A stretch of 64,000 nt of DNA from contig NC_133538.1 in the NCBI RefSeq assembly GCF_048544455.1, positions 455,775,311 through 455,839,310 on the forward strand, written 5' to 3'. The stretch comes from Silene latifolia (Eukaryota > Streptophyta > Magnoliopsida > Caryophyllales > Caryophyllaceae). Shown here in pieces: positions 46,659-61,544 of this stretch. Made by a program: the position numbers and the translations under genes. Position 1 is the stretch's first letter. The number at the start of each line of letters is the position of its first letter. Below the pieces are notes generated by a model. It was not told the origin of the DNA and ran no database searches. It saw only the letters and a list, made by a program, of their open reading frames with translations.

Positions 46659-48844
46659 GTTTGGTGGAGTCCTCCCTCAAACCACCATTTGTAAGATATC
46701 CTTTCCTTTAACTTTGTATTACATTTACACTTGCATTTAGTTATATACATATACTTTTAGCTTGCATTTGTATTATATTACATTCATACTAGCTAGTTCA
46801 TATAGTATAGTTGCATTGTATATATCTCACATGACTCATATAGATAGTTGCATATAGATTAGAATTCATGCATAGTCACTAATGGCCAAACCTATTCATT
46901 TCTACACTAGAAATAGTGTTTAAATCGGTTTGGGGAGGTTTGATCATAGGTGACCATAGTTTACTAGAAGTCATGCATCATATAGTATAGTTTAGATTGC
47001 ATTCATTTGTTATATATATCATATAGAATTGCATTTAGTTAGAGCATGCATTCATTCATATCATATCATTGCATTTGTACTTTATTTCAAAAAAAAAAAA
47101 ATCAAATCAAAAATTCAAAAACATGTATTTCATTTTTATTCCTACTCCTACATGTACATTGAGGACAATGTCCAAAATAAAGTGGGGGATGGGAATTTAT
47201 ATTCCAAAATGCATACAAATTGAAAATTTTCGAAAAATCACAAAAATATGTCTTAATTTCTTAATTTCGAAAACCATAAAAATTTGAAAAATTCAAAAAT
47301 CAAAAACATGTTCATTTCCATTTTAGTGTAGTCATGTATATATTGTTGTATATATTGTGTTTGTTCTATCTTTGTTCACATTGATCGATTACGCCATATC
47401 CGAGACATGAGGATATTGAAGACCGCATGGTATGATCTTTCCAATCTCCTTTTTCCTCTTTATGTTAATGACTATGTGGCTTTATTTTGATTGATGCGGT
47501 ACAACAATGTGAACTTAGGACTTGCATTTAGTTTATATGTCATATTAGTTGGTAGAATCACTTGCATTAGGATGTTTATATTAGTTGCATCATAGCATGT
47601 AGTAGCATGTTAGAAAAGTTTTGAAAAATGCCTAATTAGGAACTTTGACAAGAGCAACTAAGCCATTACAAATACTTTTTCAACTTAAGACTTTGCCTAC
47701 TAGAATGGTTGTAAAACACCCTAGATAGTGTCATACTAGTGTCTTTTGACCCATGACCCAAAGCCTAGTCAAGGGTTTGCATGTGAGTCACCTATCCAAC
47801 CCCGTGATGCGATGTGGACTTGGTTAACTTGTCTAGGTGACCTTGATTGACCTTGTGGTAAGGCAACCCAAAAATATTTTCTATCAATAAGTTTGAAGTG
47901 CTCATTTCTAAAGTTTTGTCATGTGGAAGTAATTTAATGCCAAGAAGACCGCAAATGTTATGAATTGTTAAATGTTGAGAAATTTAAATTGTTTTGATGG
48001 AGGCGTACCACTTCGATGTGCTTTGGAGCGGGATTCATTGAATTGGGCCCCCACACGGTTGTGAATTCGGCCGCCCAGAGACAGAGTGACTATCACCCCA
48101 AAAAGCTATTGTCTAGAGGTTAACCGGTTGCCTAATAAGCGATTGGCGAAAGCAAAGGACACTAGCCCGGAAGGGACAAACCCCATCTTAAATTTTTGAA
48201 ATGTGAAAGTTAAATGAGGTCAATTTTTGAATACTAGTCATATCCACCCTTTGTTTATAACGATTAGAGCATTTCATTCCCAAAAAGCCTTTTTGTCAAG
48301 CCACTTTGTCGAGCTTGGGACGATCCATGACCTTTACTTTTGTAGATAATTCGAGACTTGTCATGTCATATGCTACTAGCATCATAGGGATCATCATTCC
48401 ACCACCATCCGATCGCTCTTGACGAAAGCATTTGGAATTTGAGGACGAAAGTAGTCTAGTTTAACACCATTTGGAGGTGATTTAGTGCCATCCTCTTAGC
48501 CTTAGTAATTTGTTGAACTAGTATTTGTGAAGGATTATATGCTCTTAAATTTGTTCCTCTTTAGTGCCTCCGCCGCTTGATGAGGAAGTGGCTATTCCTT
48601 TTGTAGATGCATCCATTATTTGATTTTGTGTGTTTAATGTTTGGATGTGTCGCCATTTTGGCAAGACCCACCTTGCCTTGAAAGAAGGCATCCTACCTCA
48701 TGGTTGTCTTGTTGTAAGTTGAAGGGGCGGAGTGAGACCCGCTAATTGTCTCATATCGGTTATATTATTAGGATAGTTTAAATAAAGGTCTAGTTTTTGT
48801 CACCTCTTTACTCGGGACGAGTAAAGGTTCGGTTTGGGGATATT
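46659..48844 (+). other. 3' internal non-coding part of the Athila-like element
   Basis: No gag-pol sequence. It contains the Athila-typical ATTGAGGACAATGT/AAGTGGGGGA stretch near 47157-47187, several ATAGTATAGTT- and CATATAG-rich runs, and ends in the polypurine-like GGTTTGGGGATAT next to the 3' LTR. Confidence 0.7.
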
Positions 48845-50731
48845 TGATGTGAACATTATTTGCGCACATTTAGTCCCCTAATTGAGCCTATTTTACATAC
48901 TATTATAACATTCTTTGGCCATTTTATCCGTCAAAACCTTCCTATTTGCTTTTCTATCGCATTTCATATGTTTTGTAGAAAAGGAGATAATAAGGCGGAA
49001 ATTCCCGTCTTTCGTGCATATTTGGAAGCTTATTGATGATATTAGATGGGCTAGTATAAAGAAGAGGCAAGAATGATGACCAATGATGTGGGAATAAAGA
49101 GTATATAGAAGGGTCATAAGGTTTAAAGCAAGGAGGAAAAGCAAGGAAGCCATTCATGAAGAAAATTGCTCGGAACGCAAACCAAGAGTTGCTCCTTTGG
49201 CTCTGAAAATATGCTAGATGTAACGGCGTCGAAAAAACAAGCGATCTAGGCTTTTGAATCACTCCAATAGGAGTCCGGGTGAGAAAATGACGTCCGTTTT
49301 ACAATCCGAGGTCAAACAAAGAAGCTGTTCAGGAATCCGCGCGTCCCGAGCTGAAGACGCTCGTCTTCCCTACAATCCGCTCGGATTGCTCCAAATCCGC
49401 TCGGATTCCCTCTCTTTTTGCCCGAGCGTCTTGCTCCAAATCCGCCCGTCTTCCCCTGCTACAATCCGAGCGTCCCGAGGCTAATCCGCTCGGATTCCTT
49501 TCCAGCGATTTTCGTGTTCTTCAAGCTCCGTGAAAGACTCCCTTCCTCCGAAAAATACCGGCTCCTCCCTGCTCTAAACTCAAAAGTGTAATTACTAAAT
49601 TAGCCTTAGTTAACCCTAAATGCATCCACCTAATTTCCACTATAAATACCCCATTTGTAATAATCAAAGAATCAAGTTTTATTGGGGGATCCTTTTATCA
49701 AGTTTTTAGAGTAGAAAATCCTTCTTTAGACTAGATTAGGAGTAGATTAGAATAGATTACTTTTTAATCTTTCCACAAATCTCACATTAATCTCTCCTTA
49801 ATTATTGTTCAAGTTTATTATTCAAGTTTATTATTGGGTAATTGAAGATTATTGGGTTATTATTGGAGGATTGACAACCCTTCATCAATCAATCAAGTTT
49901 CTTCTATTATTCTTTGCTTTATTATTTGGATCATCTCAAGTTTGGTACAATTCCTTTACCCTTTTATCTTTATTGTTCATTTCTTCATTCCATTATCATG
50001 TTTATACTTGTTGTGATGATTGACACCATTAATGACATGTTTCCCATGATAATGAATGAGTAGTCTCTTAGCTAGGATTAGTGGGTAATTAAGGGAAACC
50101 AACATGGGATTGATTCATGCTTAATCTAATATGTTCACATGATTAAATTGCTTGCTTGTTGTGATGTCAACTTTATGCACATGTTATGTTTGATGAAATG
50201 CTAAGCCTATGAATCCTTGCATTTTTACCATCTCTTATCTACTCAACTTGACTCGTAAGATATAACCCAACTCGAGTCTTGTTAGACCATGCATAGAAGT
50301 TGATTAGGAGGAAAGTAAGTCGACTTGTAGGTGTTGTACAATCTAATCGATTGACTCCGGACCCAACTCTTCCTAAGAACCGTAAGATATAACCCAACTC
50401 GGTTCCTCCACAACATTAATTGCTTGCTTATGATTGTAAACATGTTTGTATGATCAACACCATGAATCCCCTATGACCCCATGATATCCTAGCACTTTTA
50501 ATCATTTGTTTACATCTTTCCTTTTGTTGCTTGTTTTACTCCATTGCTTGCATTAGTCTAGAACACAACTACAAACTCAAACAAATTGTGACACTAGCAT
50601 AAATTGAGATAGATAGACTTAGAACCCAAAGCACACCGTCCCATGGATCGACCTCGACTTACCGCTAACTAGTTGTATGTTGAGTATTATAAATGTGTTT
50701 GATTGGATGAGTGACGACATCAACCGGATCA
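48845..50731 (+). mobile_element. 3' LTR of the Athila-like element
   Basis: Matches 43198-45086 almost throughout. Differences include a short indel where the 5' LTR reads GATTCGGCTCCAGGACC and this one GATTGACTCCGGACC. It directly follows CGGTTTGGGGATAT. Confidence 0.93.
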
Positions 50732-51698
50732 ACACACCAATTATATTTTCAGATACGTCAAAATCATTTGCATACTCAAGTATGATATTTCACTTTTCAA
50801 TTGAACACCTGACTGTTCATTAGTTTCAGGATTCCACATATTCAACTTCGAATCATCGTTTATTAACACACGGGTTTTTATCTACTCAGAATACTAGTAG
50901 ATACGCTTTTCACGTAAAATATATGCAACAATCATGTTAACATATATGCTTTTTTTAGTTTTCACTTAAACTCACCAATACATGTATCCGTTTTTGTCGT
51001 TGGAAAATTAGACGTCATGCAATATTAATTTTGTCAATCTATTGAACTTTGACATGTAAGTTCATCGTTTACGCTATTTATTTTCATATATAATACTGCC
51101 AGGTACGCTTCTAATGTAAAAGATGTGCACCAATCGTGTTATTATACACGCGCTTTTATTTTCACACAACTGAAATTATCAGTTAATGGAAACTAGCTGT
51201 CCGTTCATGTTTATCAATTCATCATAGCTATAACAAAAATACACAATAACTCTTCCTATCAAAACCTATTAATGATCATCCATGTATTGTATAGGTTAAA
51301 ATGTATAGTTTCCATTCACAACTCCGATAGATACACTTTAAGCCTTGACAGATGCACATATAATACTTGAAGTTACGCTCATAAATCATAACAAAAATCA
51401 AAATAAAAAATGTTCAATAATCCCATATAACAGCTCAATAAATGAAGTCTCAAAAACAGCTCAAAAAATGAAGTCTCAAATCCTCCCGCCATTATTCATT
51501 ATATTTGTGTATGTGATCCGCAACTCTTTTTGTTCATTCCTGAAACGAAAAAAGGCTATAAAACATTAAAAGTTATAAATTTGATTAGATACAACAATAC
51601 TATTCCTTAATTATGTACCAACTAAACAAATTCAATCGGCCATCAGTATTCTCTAATAATGAATGCACCAAAATTAATAGCGTACCTGTATCATGGAA
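50732..51698. other. 3' flank of the MULE transposase gene
   Basis: No coding signal. It holds scattered AGATACGCTT, AGGTACGCTTCT and AGTTACGCTC motifs, which also occur at 53970-54260 in the transposase intron and, as AGGTACGT, in the left part of the MULE. Confidence 0.5.
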
Positions 51699-54600
51699 TC
51701 ATACTCTCCCAGGACAATTCCGACTATCATGGAATCCTAATTCTTCGCAAGCATTGCATTTCCTGGCCGCTTTCTTCTGTTCTTTTGTAGCTTTTTCCTT
51801 TTGGGACATCATTCTTTTTCCAGACCCTTTTGTTTTTGACTGAATAGGAGGTAAGACAACCACTTCCTTTGGTATTTTTGTTCCTAAGAGCATCTGAAGT
51901 TCCCTATTCTTCTTTCTCAGCCTATCACCCGTGTTACTACTACTACTACTACATTCTCAATTTGGTTTGTGCGCTTATCTTGTCTTTAAAACCTTTCATA
52001 ATGCCCAAAGAATTCATCAACATACTCAGTTTTTTGTTCAATGAGCGTCACACACGAGAACACCTCAGACCATAAGGTACCAATTTTGTGCCGTCTAACA
52101 TCTAATGAGTTACAATCTTCAATTAAAGTATGTGGCACATTATTACAAATCGGCTGACATGTTGCCAATTTGCTCCACCTACTTAATGATATCGATCCGG
52201 AACATTGTCAAGGCCTTGTTCTTTCAACACGTAAAGCGCATGACGGCACAAAATTCCATGTCTCTCGAACTTTTTACAGGTGCAGTTCACTTTCATGTCG
52301 TCAGAGATAAAGTTAACATAGTAAACCTTGTCTTTTTCACGATCAATAATGGGGATGTTGTCACTGGTAGTAACCCCTAACATTTTAACACCACAAGTGA
52401 AACAAGCATCCACCCACTCGTTTTTAAATTCAGAAAACATCACTGGGGTGCAGAACTCAGAAGCGTGTTTTTCCAAAGGGTGAGGCGTTTCTAGATCAGG
52501 GAAGAAGTTTTTTGACTCGGCTATTAATTTGGACTGTTTCCATCGTTGAGCGTCCATAGCACTTTCAAACCTCATAAGAAACTCAACCAAAGTTAAGTTT
52601 GGGTTCATGAAATTACCGAAAAAGCTATTCTCGGACTCAGACCTGGATGTGGTTCTCATTAGTCCACCCATAAATAAATCCCTGAAATATGCTGGGATCC
52701 AAGAAGCCCTTTTGTCAAACATCGTATCTAACCATTCATTATCAGTCAGCCCGTACGAGGGTATAACTGCGCACCACCGTTCCTCAAACTCAGACGGTTC
52801 GATATCTTCTGCCCAAACACAGGAGCACAACTCTTTCATGAAGTTAGTTTCTCGATATAGCGTAGTTCCGATCTTGTCTGGCAGTTTTTTCATGATATGC
52901 CACATGCAATATCTGTGCTGATTTTTGTCCCCGAACACTGTTTTAACCCCTGCTCTTATGCCTCTATCTTGATCAGTAATTATGCACACAGGATACTTAT
53001 TGCTCATTGCGCTCAGAAAATTCTGAAACAACCATACGAAATGCTCATCAGTCTCTTTCCTTATAAGTCCTGCTCCAAATGTCACACATTTTTTGTGATG
53101 GTCAACCCCCGTTAAAGGTGCAAATATCATTTTATACGTGTTCATATTAAACGTCGTGTCAAAAAACGTCATATCACCAAAGAGACTGTAATTCTTTATA
53201 GCTATAGGGTCAAACCAACAAACCCTAGATAGTCGACCACGATCGTCAACATCAAAATCAAAGTAGTACGAACTACACATGGCTTTTTTGTGCATGAAAT
53301 TTTCAATCATCATTTGTGCGTCATACCCTTTAATAAATTTCTTCACATCCCTCCAAAAAATATTGAAGTCCTCGAGTGATGCGCCTACATTTTGATACCC
53401 TTTCACGTACTCTTTGAACATCTTAAAGCTTTGCACTGGCCCCTTATTCACCTTAGAATTCTCAACAATCATGGATTTATGTATAAGGGTTAATTCTCGT
53501 GACTCGGTCAAATGCACCACGATGTTTGGTGTTGATAGGAGGTGGGTGTGACCTTCATGAAAGTCAACAATCACATATTGTCCTTTTTCATTTCTTCGAA
53601 AAAAAATCTTTGCATTACATAAAATTCTAGTTCTCTGTCTCTTTTTTACCTTCTCTCTAGGCTTACTTTCTCCAAATTTACCGCACACACAAAGATTAGT
53701 CATGACAACCCCGTCTATGTTTCGTTGCGTCGACTTCCTCATTTTAAAACCAGAATTAGCAGCATAAGCCTTATAGAATTCTAGCCCATCCTCTAGTTTA
53801 TCAAAGATCATACCCAAAACAGGCTTCAATTCTGGCGCACATACATGTATTCTTTCCTTCGGGTTTGTCTCGATGATTGGTGAGCCTGCATCTATGCACG
53901 CTACACAGTAGAACAGTGTGGGTATAAGCAGCGAGTTCAAATAACTGATGCACAACAAATATAATTTCCAGGTACGCTAATTTAGTCAAAAGCACAAAAT
54001 CAATTAGAAAACGAAAAACCACAGAAATTAACACATAAATTTGTGCCTGATCGCTGACATATCGTATTTTTCATTACTGACTACTTAACGTAGACGTCAA
54101 GATACACCAATCACGTCTAATAATTTCGACATAGGCAGAAAGTCAAATGCTTATTATGACACGAATCGGTATACCCCTTAATTATAATTCTAGATACGCT
54201 TCTAAAAAACACAAACGCATCAACTATACTAATGGATACGCTATTCATATACGCTGGTTAATTAAGGGCGGTTTCGTTATTCTACCAGGGACGTTTTCCA
54301 TATAAGGCAATTACATCAATTATACTAATATACATGCTATTGAACTAAACAGAATACTGTGTAGTGTGCATAAGAAACATGATCAGCAAGTGTAATAATC
54401 AACTCTAAAACAAATTGCATATCACATACACTAATCACCCTAAGAAGACAACCGTTTCTTATCCATCAGACTCATCAATTTATAATACCAATCAGGCTAA
54501 TGAAACATGAGCAGCAAGCGTAATAATCTGTCTTCCTATGTTTAAATTAGTATGAATACGCATCAAAACGATCAATAGATACATCAATCAGACGATTTTT

Positions 54601-54747
54601 AATGATACGATTTATAAAAAAGGCTATCTCAACTGATTTGCAGATGTACATACCTAGATGAGATGACGACTGCACGATATCATTGCTAACAGCTGGAACA
54701 ATCGCATCAATATGTTCCCCCAAATCGCTATAACCCTCAACATCCAT
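51699..54747 (-). pseudogene. FAR1-type Mutator transposase, C-terminus frameshifted
   Basis: Exon 1 (54747-54654) starts MDVEGYSDLGEH. A 768-bp GT-AG intron (54653-53886) joins in phase to exon 2 from 53885. Residues about 50-145 form a FAR1 zinc-binding domain (FYKAYAANSGF; CNAKIFFRR; HEGHTH). The MULE DDE core has Asp274 (FFDTTF), Asp336 (ITDQDRG) and Glu448 (RSESENSFF). The SWIM finger is intact (C566-x-C568...C578-x-H580). At 52183 the frame stops after VPDRYH; the family continuation (SRWSKLATCQ...) is in the next frame, so one base is missing. A further frame change near 51985 precedes a zinc knuckle (KCNACEELGFHDSRNC, about 51720) that ends at 51699. The protein would bind and cut the TIRs. 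The catalytic part is intact, so truncated activity is possible; indels could also be sequencing errors. Confidence 0.85.
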
Positions 54748-55104
54748 AATTTTCTACGATTGAAATAATTCTGGAATGCCAATCGAAATCACAAAAATCG
54801 ATTGTTCATGCATCAATCACACCAAATCAATCAGAAAAATATTATAACAGTACATCAATTAGATGATCAACGCCATTGATTATGATCAATTTCATCGATT
54901 TTTGGCGGCTGTAGTTTTAAGGTTTTCGCGGTATTTTCTTTGTTCTTCGAGGAAAATATTTGTTTTGATTTGGGGGAAAAGATTTGGAAAGTAGTGAGAG
55001 AAAGAGAATTTTGGATTTTTTTTGTCAAAACAGTAAGGTTAGTCGCGCGTAGGATTTTTCGAGGTATCCGTGATATTTTTTGTTTAAAATCCTTCTATTG
55101 TAGG
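54748..55104 (-). promoter_or_regulatory. leader and promoter region of the transposase gene
   Basis: Read on the minus strand, the TIR is followed by TTCTCTTTCTCTCACTAC and CTTTTCCCCCAAATC, which mirrors the left subterminal sequence (TTCTCTCTCTCCACT; TTTTTCCCCCAAATTC). This gives an extended, imperfect TIR of about 250 bp driving inward transcription at both ends. Confidence 0.5.
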
Positions 55105-55147
55105 TCGTTCTCACCGTTTGCACCGAGTGATCGTTCTCACCGGATCC
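55105..55147 (-). repeat. right 43-bp terminal inverted repeat
   Basis: Perfect inverse of 35907-35949. It is followed by CGCC and a (TA)n tract. Confidence 0.97.
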
Positions 55148-55149
55148 CG

Positions 55150-57875
<2,726 letters not shown>

Positions 57876-57935
57876 ACCCGTGCAATTTTGCACAGGTTAA
57901 AACTAGTTAAATCTAGTATATATATAAAAGTGATT
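57876..57935 (+). mobile_element. Helitron-like 3' end followed by a 5' end
   Basis: ACCCGTGCAATTTTGCACAGGT forms a hairpin with one mismatch, then TTAAAACTAG ends at 57906. Five bases on, TCTAGTATATATATAAAAG starts a Helitron-like 5' end. Confidence 0.55.
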
Positions 57936-58243
57936 TTTTTCAGGCACCGTGAAAGACTTCAACTATTTCAAAACACGTAAAATATAAATTAAAATAAATT
58001 TATTATCATATTGCAAAATCTTATCAACTGTTGCACACCCACCCACCGTAGAGTTTGAAAATCAATCCGACTTTGAAAGAAACTTTAACCAATATGAGGA
58101 CTCTCAACAAAGTTCTACGTGTTTCTATACTCCTATATAATGTCATGCTCTATCATAATTTCAATAAACATAAACAAACGCCATTAGCATAGAAGATCTC
58201 TATAGAGTATAAATTTTCGCCCAAACAGATATCGGCTACCACC

Positions 58244-58502
58244 AGTTAATGTATTATACAACCTGTTGTATATACAATTTATTTAGTGTTGTGGAACTTT
58301 GTTACAAAGTTGTCGAGCTCTATTAACAAAATTATCGAGTCATGATACAAAGTTGTTGAGCTTAACAGAATAATTATTAAACTCAATAACTTTATAAAAT
58401 AGCTCAATAACTTGTAAAATAACTCAACAACTTTGTGTATGAGCTCGATAACTTTGACGCGGTTGTACATAACTCTTATACAACCAGTTGTAGGATAGTA
58501 TT
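58244..58502. mobile_element. fold-back MITE
   Basis: The two halves of this 260-bp stretch are mutually complementary nearly end to end: TAATGTATTATACAACC pairs with GGTTGTATAAGAG...AGTATTA, and repeated CAAAGTTGTCGAGCTC on the left pairs with GAGCTCGATAACTTTG on the right. It has no coding capacity. The family and target duplication are unclear (possibly TTA/TAA). Confidence 0.55.
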
Positions 58503-59709
58503 ACTTCACGATAAATTGTTTCAATGTTAATTTTTGCTTTTTATATATCAGTCTCACATTACTTTTTATGATACACTTCTCATTCATTTATTTCATTATA
58601 TATGCAGGTTACGTTTTTAAGCCCTGAACTTAGTTTGTTTTTCTCACAATTCTGATTTATTTGTAGGTAGCACATATTATGAATTTATGGAGTTATACTT
58701 ATTATATCGTTAAGCATCCTTTAATTTGATGTTGATCACTTTTTTTTTCTAAACATTGAATTTAATTTATGGTCTTAATGATGTTCTAATATGTCTTATT
58801 TATTTTATGTGTAGCTTTTGTGATGATTTTGGAGTTATAGCTCTCGAATTATTATTCTGGGTAACGTTGATTTGAATGCCTCAACATAGACGCTTAGCCG
58901 ATTATTACATAAATAAAACAATTACTCTGATACTTTTGATAATTATTTTTGATTGTCCACTTTGCGACTTCCGATGAAATTGCAACGTGAATGGCTCGAG
59001 TAAATTGCATAAAGATCGAGAAGAACGACTTTTTTATTATTTAAAACTAATCAAAAATAAATTGAGATCATATATATGGGAAATGGATATACGGGGCGAG
59101 TTATTCAATTCGTCCTTCTATGATCTTGGACTGGATAAGACCTACCATTGAACCTAAATTTTTATATATCAATAAAAATGATAGTATGATCCTTCATCCT
59201 GTTATTCTTTCAGTCTTTAGCCTAAACACTTTAGGGCTCATTAGTGAAAAACTCAAGATACTAATATTTTTTATACTACTCCAATTTAAACTCTAACTCC
59301 ATGCACAAAACTTTCCTGATAAGATCTTGATTAATCGTTTAATTAAGAATTTTAGTTTTGATAGGATTTTGTAAAATTTGAGAAGTGTTTAGTAAATTTG
59401 ATACAAAAATTAATTAGGATAAATGCATTTATGACAAGATTATAGTGTGGGAAAAGTAGTGTTCAAATGAAATACTAGCTAGAACGATATCCTTTTTATT
59501 GATAGTGTGTAAAAACTAAAAAAAAAGTTCAATATGAGAAACCTTCATGCGAGAAAAGTATATCAAATGTTTGAGACAGCATAAGAGTTTTACAACTAAA
59601 AAAATATTAAGCAGTGCAATACATCAAAACTAGATTTCATGCTAAATATATCTCTACGGTCCATGATCATCACAAAACTTTCTAATAGTATATAATACGG
59701 ACTTACAAA
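58503..59709. other. gene-free AT-rich spacer
   Basis: I see no gene, repeat or element end in this stretch. Confidence 0.4.
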
Positions 59710-60278
59710 TTACACTACGTCAAATCTGACCATCAATAAGGAGCGTATCACAACGGTTTAATGCATATAATAACGACACTTAGATTACCGTTTTAAAAAT
59801 ATTGGCGGAAACCTAGACCGCGCTAATAAGAATAAGGGTTTCTGTCGAAAACTGTTCTTACTATAATGTGACAACGGTTGTTTAACAAACCGTTATCAAA
59901 AACGTTTAACGGTTTCCAAAAACTCGTTATAGAATCACCCTTACCAACGGTTGTTAAACAACCGTTACCAGTTTAAGAAAACGGTGTTTCGAAAACCGTT
60001 ACTAAATTAACACCAACAACGGTTTTTGGTACCCGTTGTTATGTTATAGCTACGGGTTTCTTGTAACCGTTATCATTTTCTATTATGAAAGAACGGTTCC
60101 TCTATACCCGTTATCATTTATCATGTACGTGTTAAAAATCACCGTTGTATACTTTTTCCAATGTTTAATATTCAACCGATGCATGTATGATAAATAATGA
60201 ACCGTTGCATGCATTGTTTTGTTTGACCATTATTACTATCCGTCCATTATTATATTCACACATGCATACATATTTTCC

Positions 60279-60287
60279 TATAAATAT
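60279..60287 (+). promoter_or_regulatory. TATA box of the CACTA element
   Basis: CTATAAATATC about 100 bp before the first ATG, downstream of the subterminal repeats. Confidence 0.5.
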
Positions 60288-60381
60288 CACTTATAATGTG
60301 ATCAATTAACCATATTCACCAATTCAAAGTTCAATTAATAATAGCCTATAATTTAATTAAAAATATTACACTTCAATCACC

Positions 60382-60465
60382 ATGTCGTCGTCGTCTTCTA
60401 CACCCTCCGAATCACAATCAAATACCCGATATGTCCATCTTATTACCTGTATTATAGACATGTAG
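60382..60465 (+). pseudogene. truncated N-terminus of a CACTA gene
   Basis: ATG in a good context (ATCACCATGTCG) opens a 27-codon frame MSSSSSTPSESQSNTRYVHL... ending at TAG. Position relative to the TATA box suggests the start of the element's transposase gene, but too little remains to identify it. Confidence 0.35.
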
Positions 60466-61002
60466 ATACCTCATTTATGCACCTCCCGCCAACCACCCAG
60501 TGATGATTGGCCGCATGTTTGATACGCGAAACGATTTATGACAGTTCGTAAGTTCATCGACAAGTGATAGCTCAAACACTCTAGTCAACCTCATGGTCGT
60601 CGTCTACGCACCAATACGGTCGTTTTGAAATTAGAGTTCATTTGGAGTCCGGGTAAAAAACCGCTTCATTTTCTAAGAAACCGTTTAAAAGCGGAGTCGG
60701 AATGTTCCGGAATGTTCTAGAATTCTCGGGATATTTATTCCTAATTAAATTTAATATTTTTAAGGAAATATCTTCCGTATATTGTGTTTCATGGAATAAG
60801 GAAGTGTATATCTACCGAAATTCCTTAAAAAATGCGGAAATCTTTCTTGATGGGGAGGAAACCTCTAGGGAAATGACGCAGCAGCCAGCAGGTGATGCGC
60901 CTCTTCCAAGGGTTGCAGTGGCTGTTGTGCCTCTTCCCCAGCCCTCTTTTCACGCTTTTCAGAATATTTCCGTGATTTGTCTCTGTATCCGTGTCATTGT
61001 TT

Positions 61003-61013
61003 AGTATAAATAG
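61003..61013 (+). promoter_or_regulatory. TATA box in the Athila/Tat-like LTR
   Basis: AGTATAAATAG followed at once by a short hairpin, AGACCTTCGGTCT. Confidence 0.55.
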
Positions 61014-61544
61014 AGACCTTCGGTCTCCATATAATGGCACGCGAATGTCCGCCCTTCTCTTCTCTCTTTCCATTCTAGACCACGCTTTTGCTTTCGACGC
61101 CTACGTGCTTGATCAATCGACCACGTAGGCTCAGATCATTCTGAGTCCCAGTCACGTTGCATAGACCGACCAATTTGACCAACTCCACCATAATCAATTT
61201 AATCAATCAATTTTTTAAATCCTTTAACAAGGGCACTTTCCACGCATATTCGAGTCGAGCAATGATACGTGCGTTTTGTATAGTCTTTTTAGCCTATTTT
61301 TGCACGTATTTCCATGTACTCTTGTACTGTTTATATTGCATTATGCCCCGAAATGGCTACTTTGGTTCGTCTTGTCTATTTTGCAGGAATGAACGTGAAA
61401 GTAGTGAAATTGTACCACTTTCGTCCTGTTTTGCATACATTTTGAGGAGACGGTATTTTCAGAGCGAGATACTGCATTGGGATGCGTGAAGGAATGGTCT
61501 ATGAAGCATTCGGCTACGAGTTTGGCGCTGTTTCGGATGAAGAG

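Larger units (their letters stand above)
43198..50731 (+). mobile_element. non-autonomous Athila-like Ty3/Gypsy retrotransposon, nested in the MULE
   Basis: LTRs of 1889 and 1887 bp (TGATGTGAAC to CCGGATCA) enclose 3.76 kb and are flanked by ACACA duplications (43193-43197 and 50732-50736). The LTRs are nearly identical, so insertion is recent. The primer site TGGCGCCGTTGCCGGGG is the tRNA-Asp type used by Athila. The internal motif ATTGAGGACAATGT near 47157 and the PPT-like GGTTTGGGG before the 3' LTR also fit Athila. No protease, RT or integrase is present, so it must have moved with enzymes from another element. Confidence 0.9.
35907..55147. mobile_element. large Mutator-like element (MULE) carrying ULP1-like and transposase genes
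   Basis: Perfect 43-bp inverted repeats bound a 19.2 kb unit (11.7 kb without the nested retrotransposon). Inside the TIRs, similarity continues in a looser form: both ends have TTCTCTCTC-rich then TTTCCCCCAAAT leader-like sequence pointing inward. The left gene (38064-42602, plus) encodes a ULP1-type protease protein and the right gene (minus, 54747 to about 51699) a FAR1/MULE transposase. This pairing matches the Kaonashi-type or CUMULE-type ULP1-bearing MULEs known from plants. No 9-11 bp target duplication is visible because microsatellites lie at both ends. Confidence 0.88.
59713..60538 (+). mobile_element. 5' end of a CACTA (En/Spm) transposon
   Basis: Starts CACTACGTCAAATCTGACC, the CACTA terminus form. 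Over 59750-60130 it carries ten or more AACGGTT/AACCGTT motifs in both orientations, the expected subterminal repeats. A TATA box (60279-60287) and a short ATG frame (60382-60465) follow. The element is cut off by an LTR retrotransposon at about 60539, and no transposase or 3' end is seen. Confidence 0.65.
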
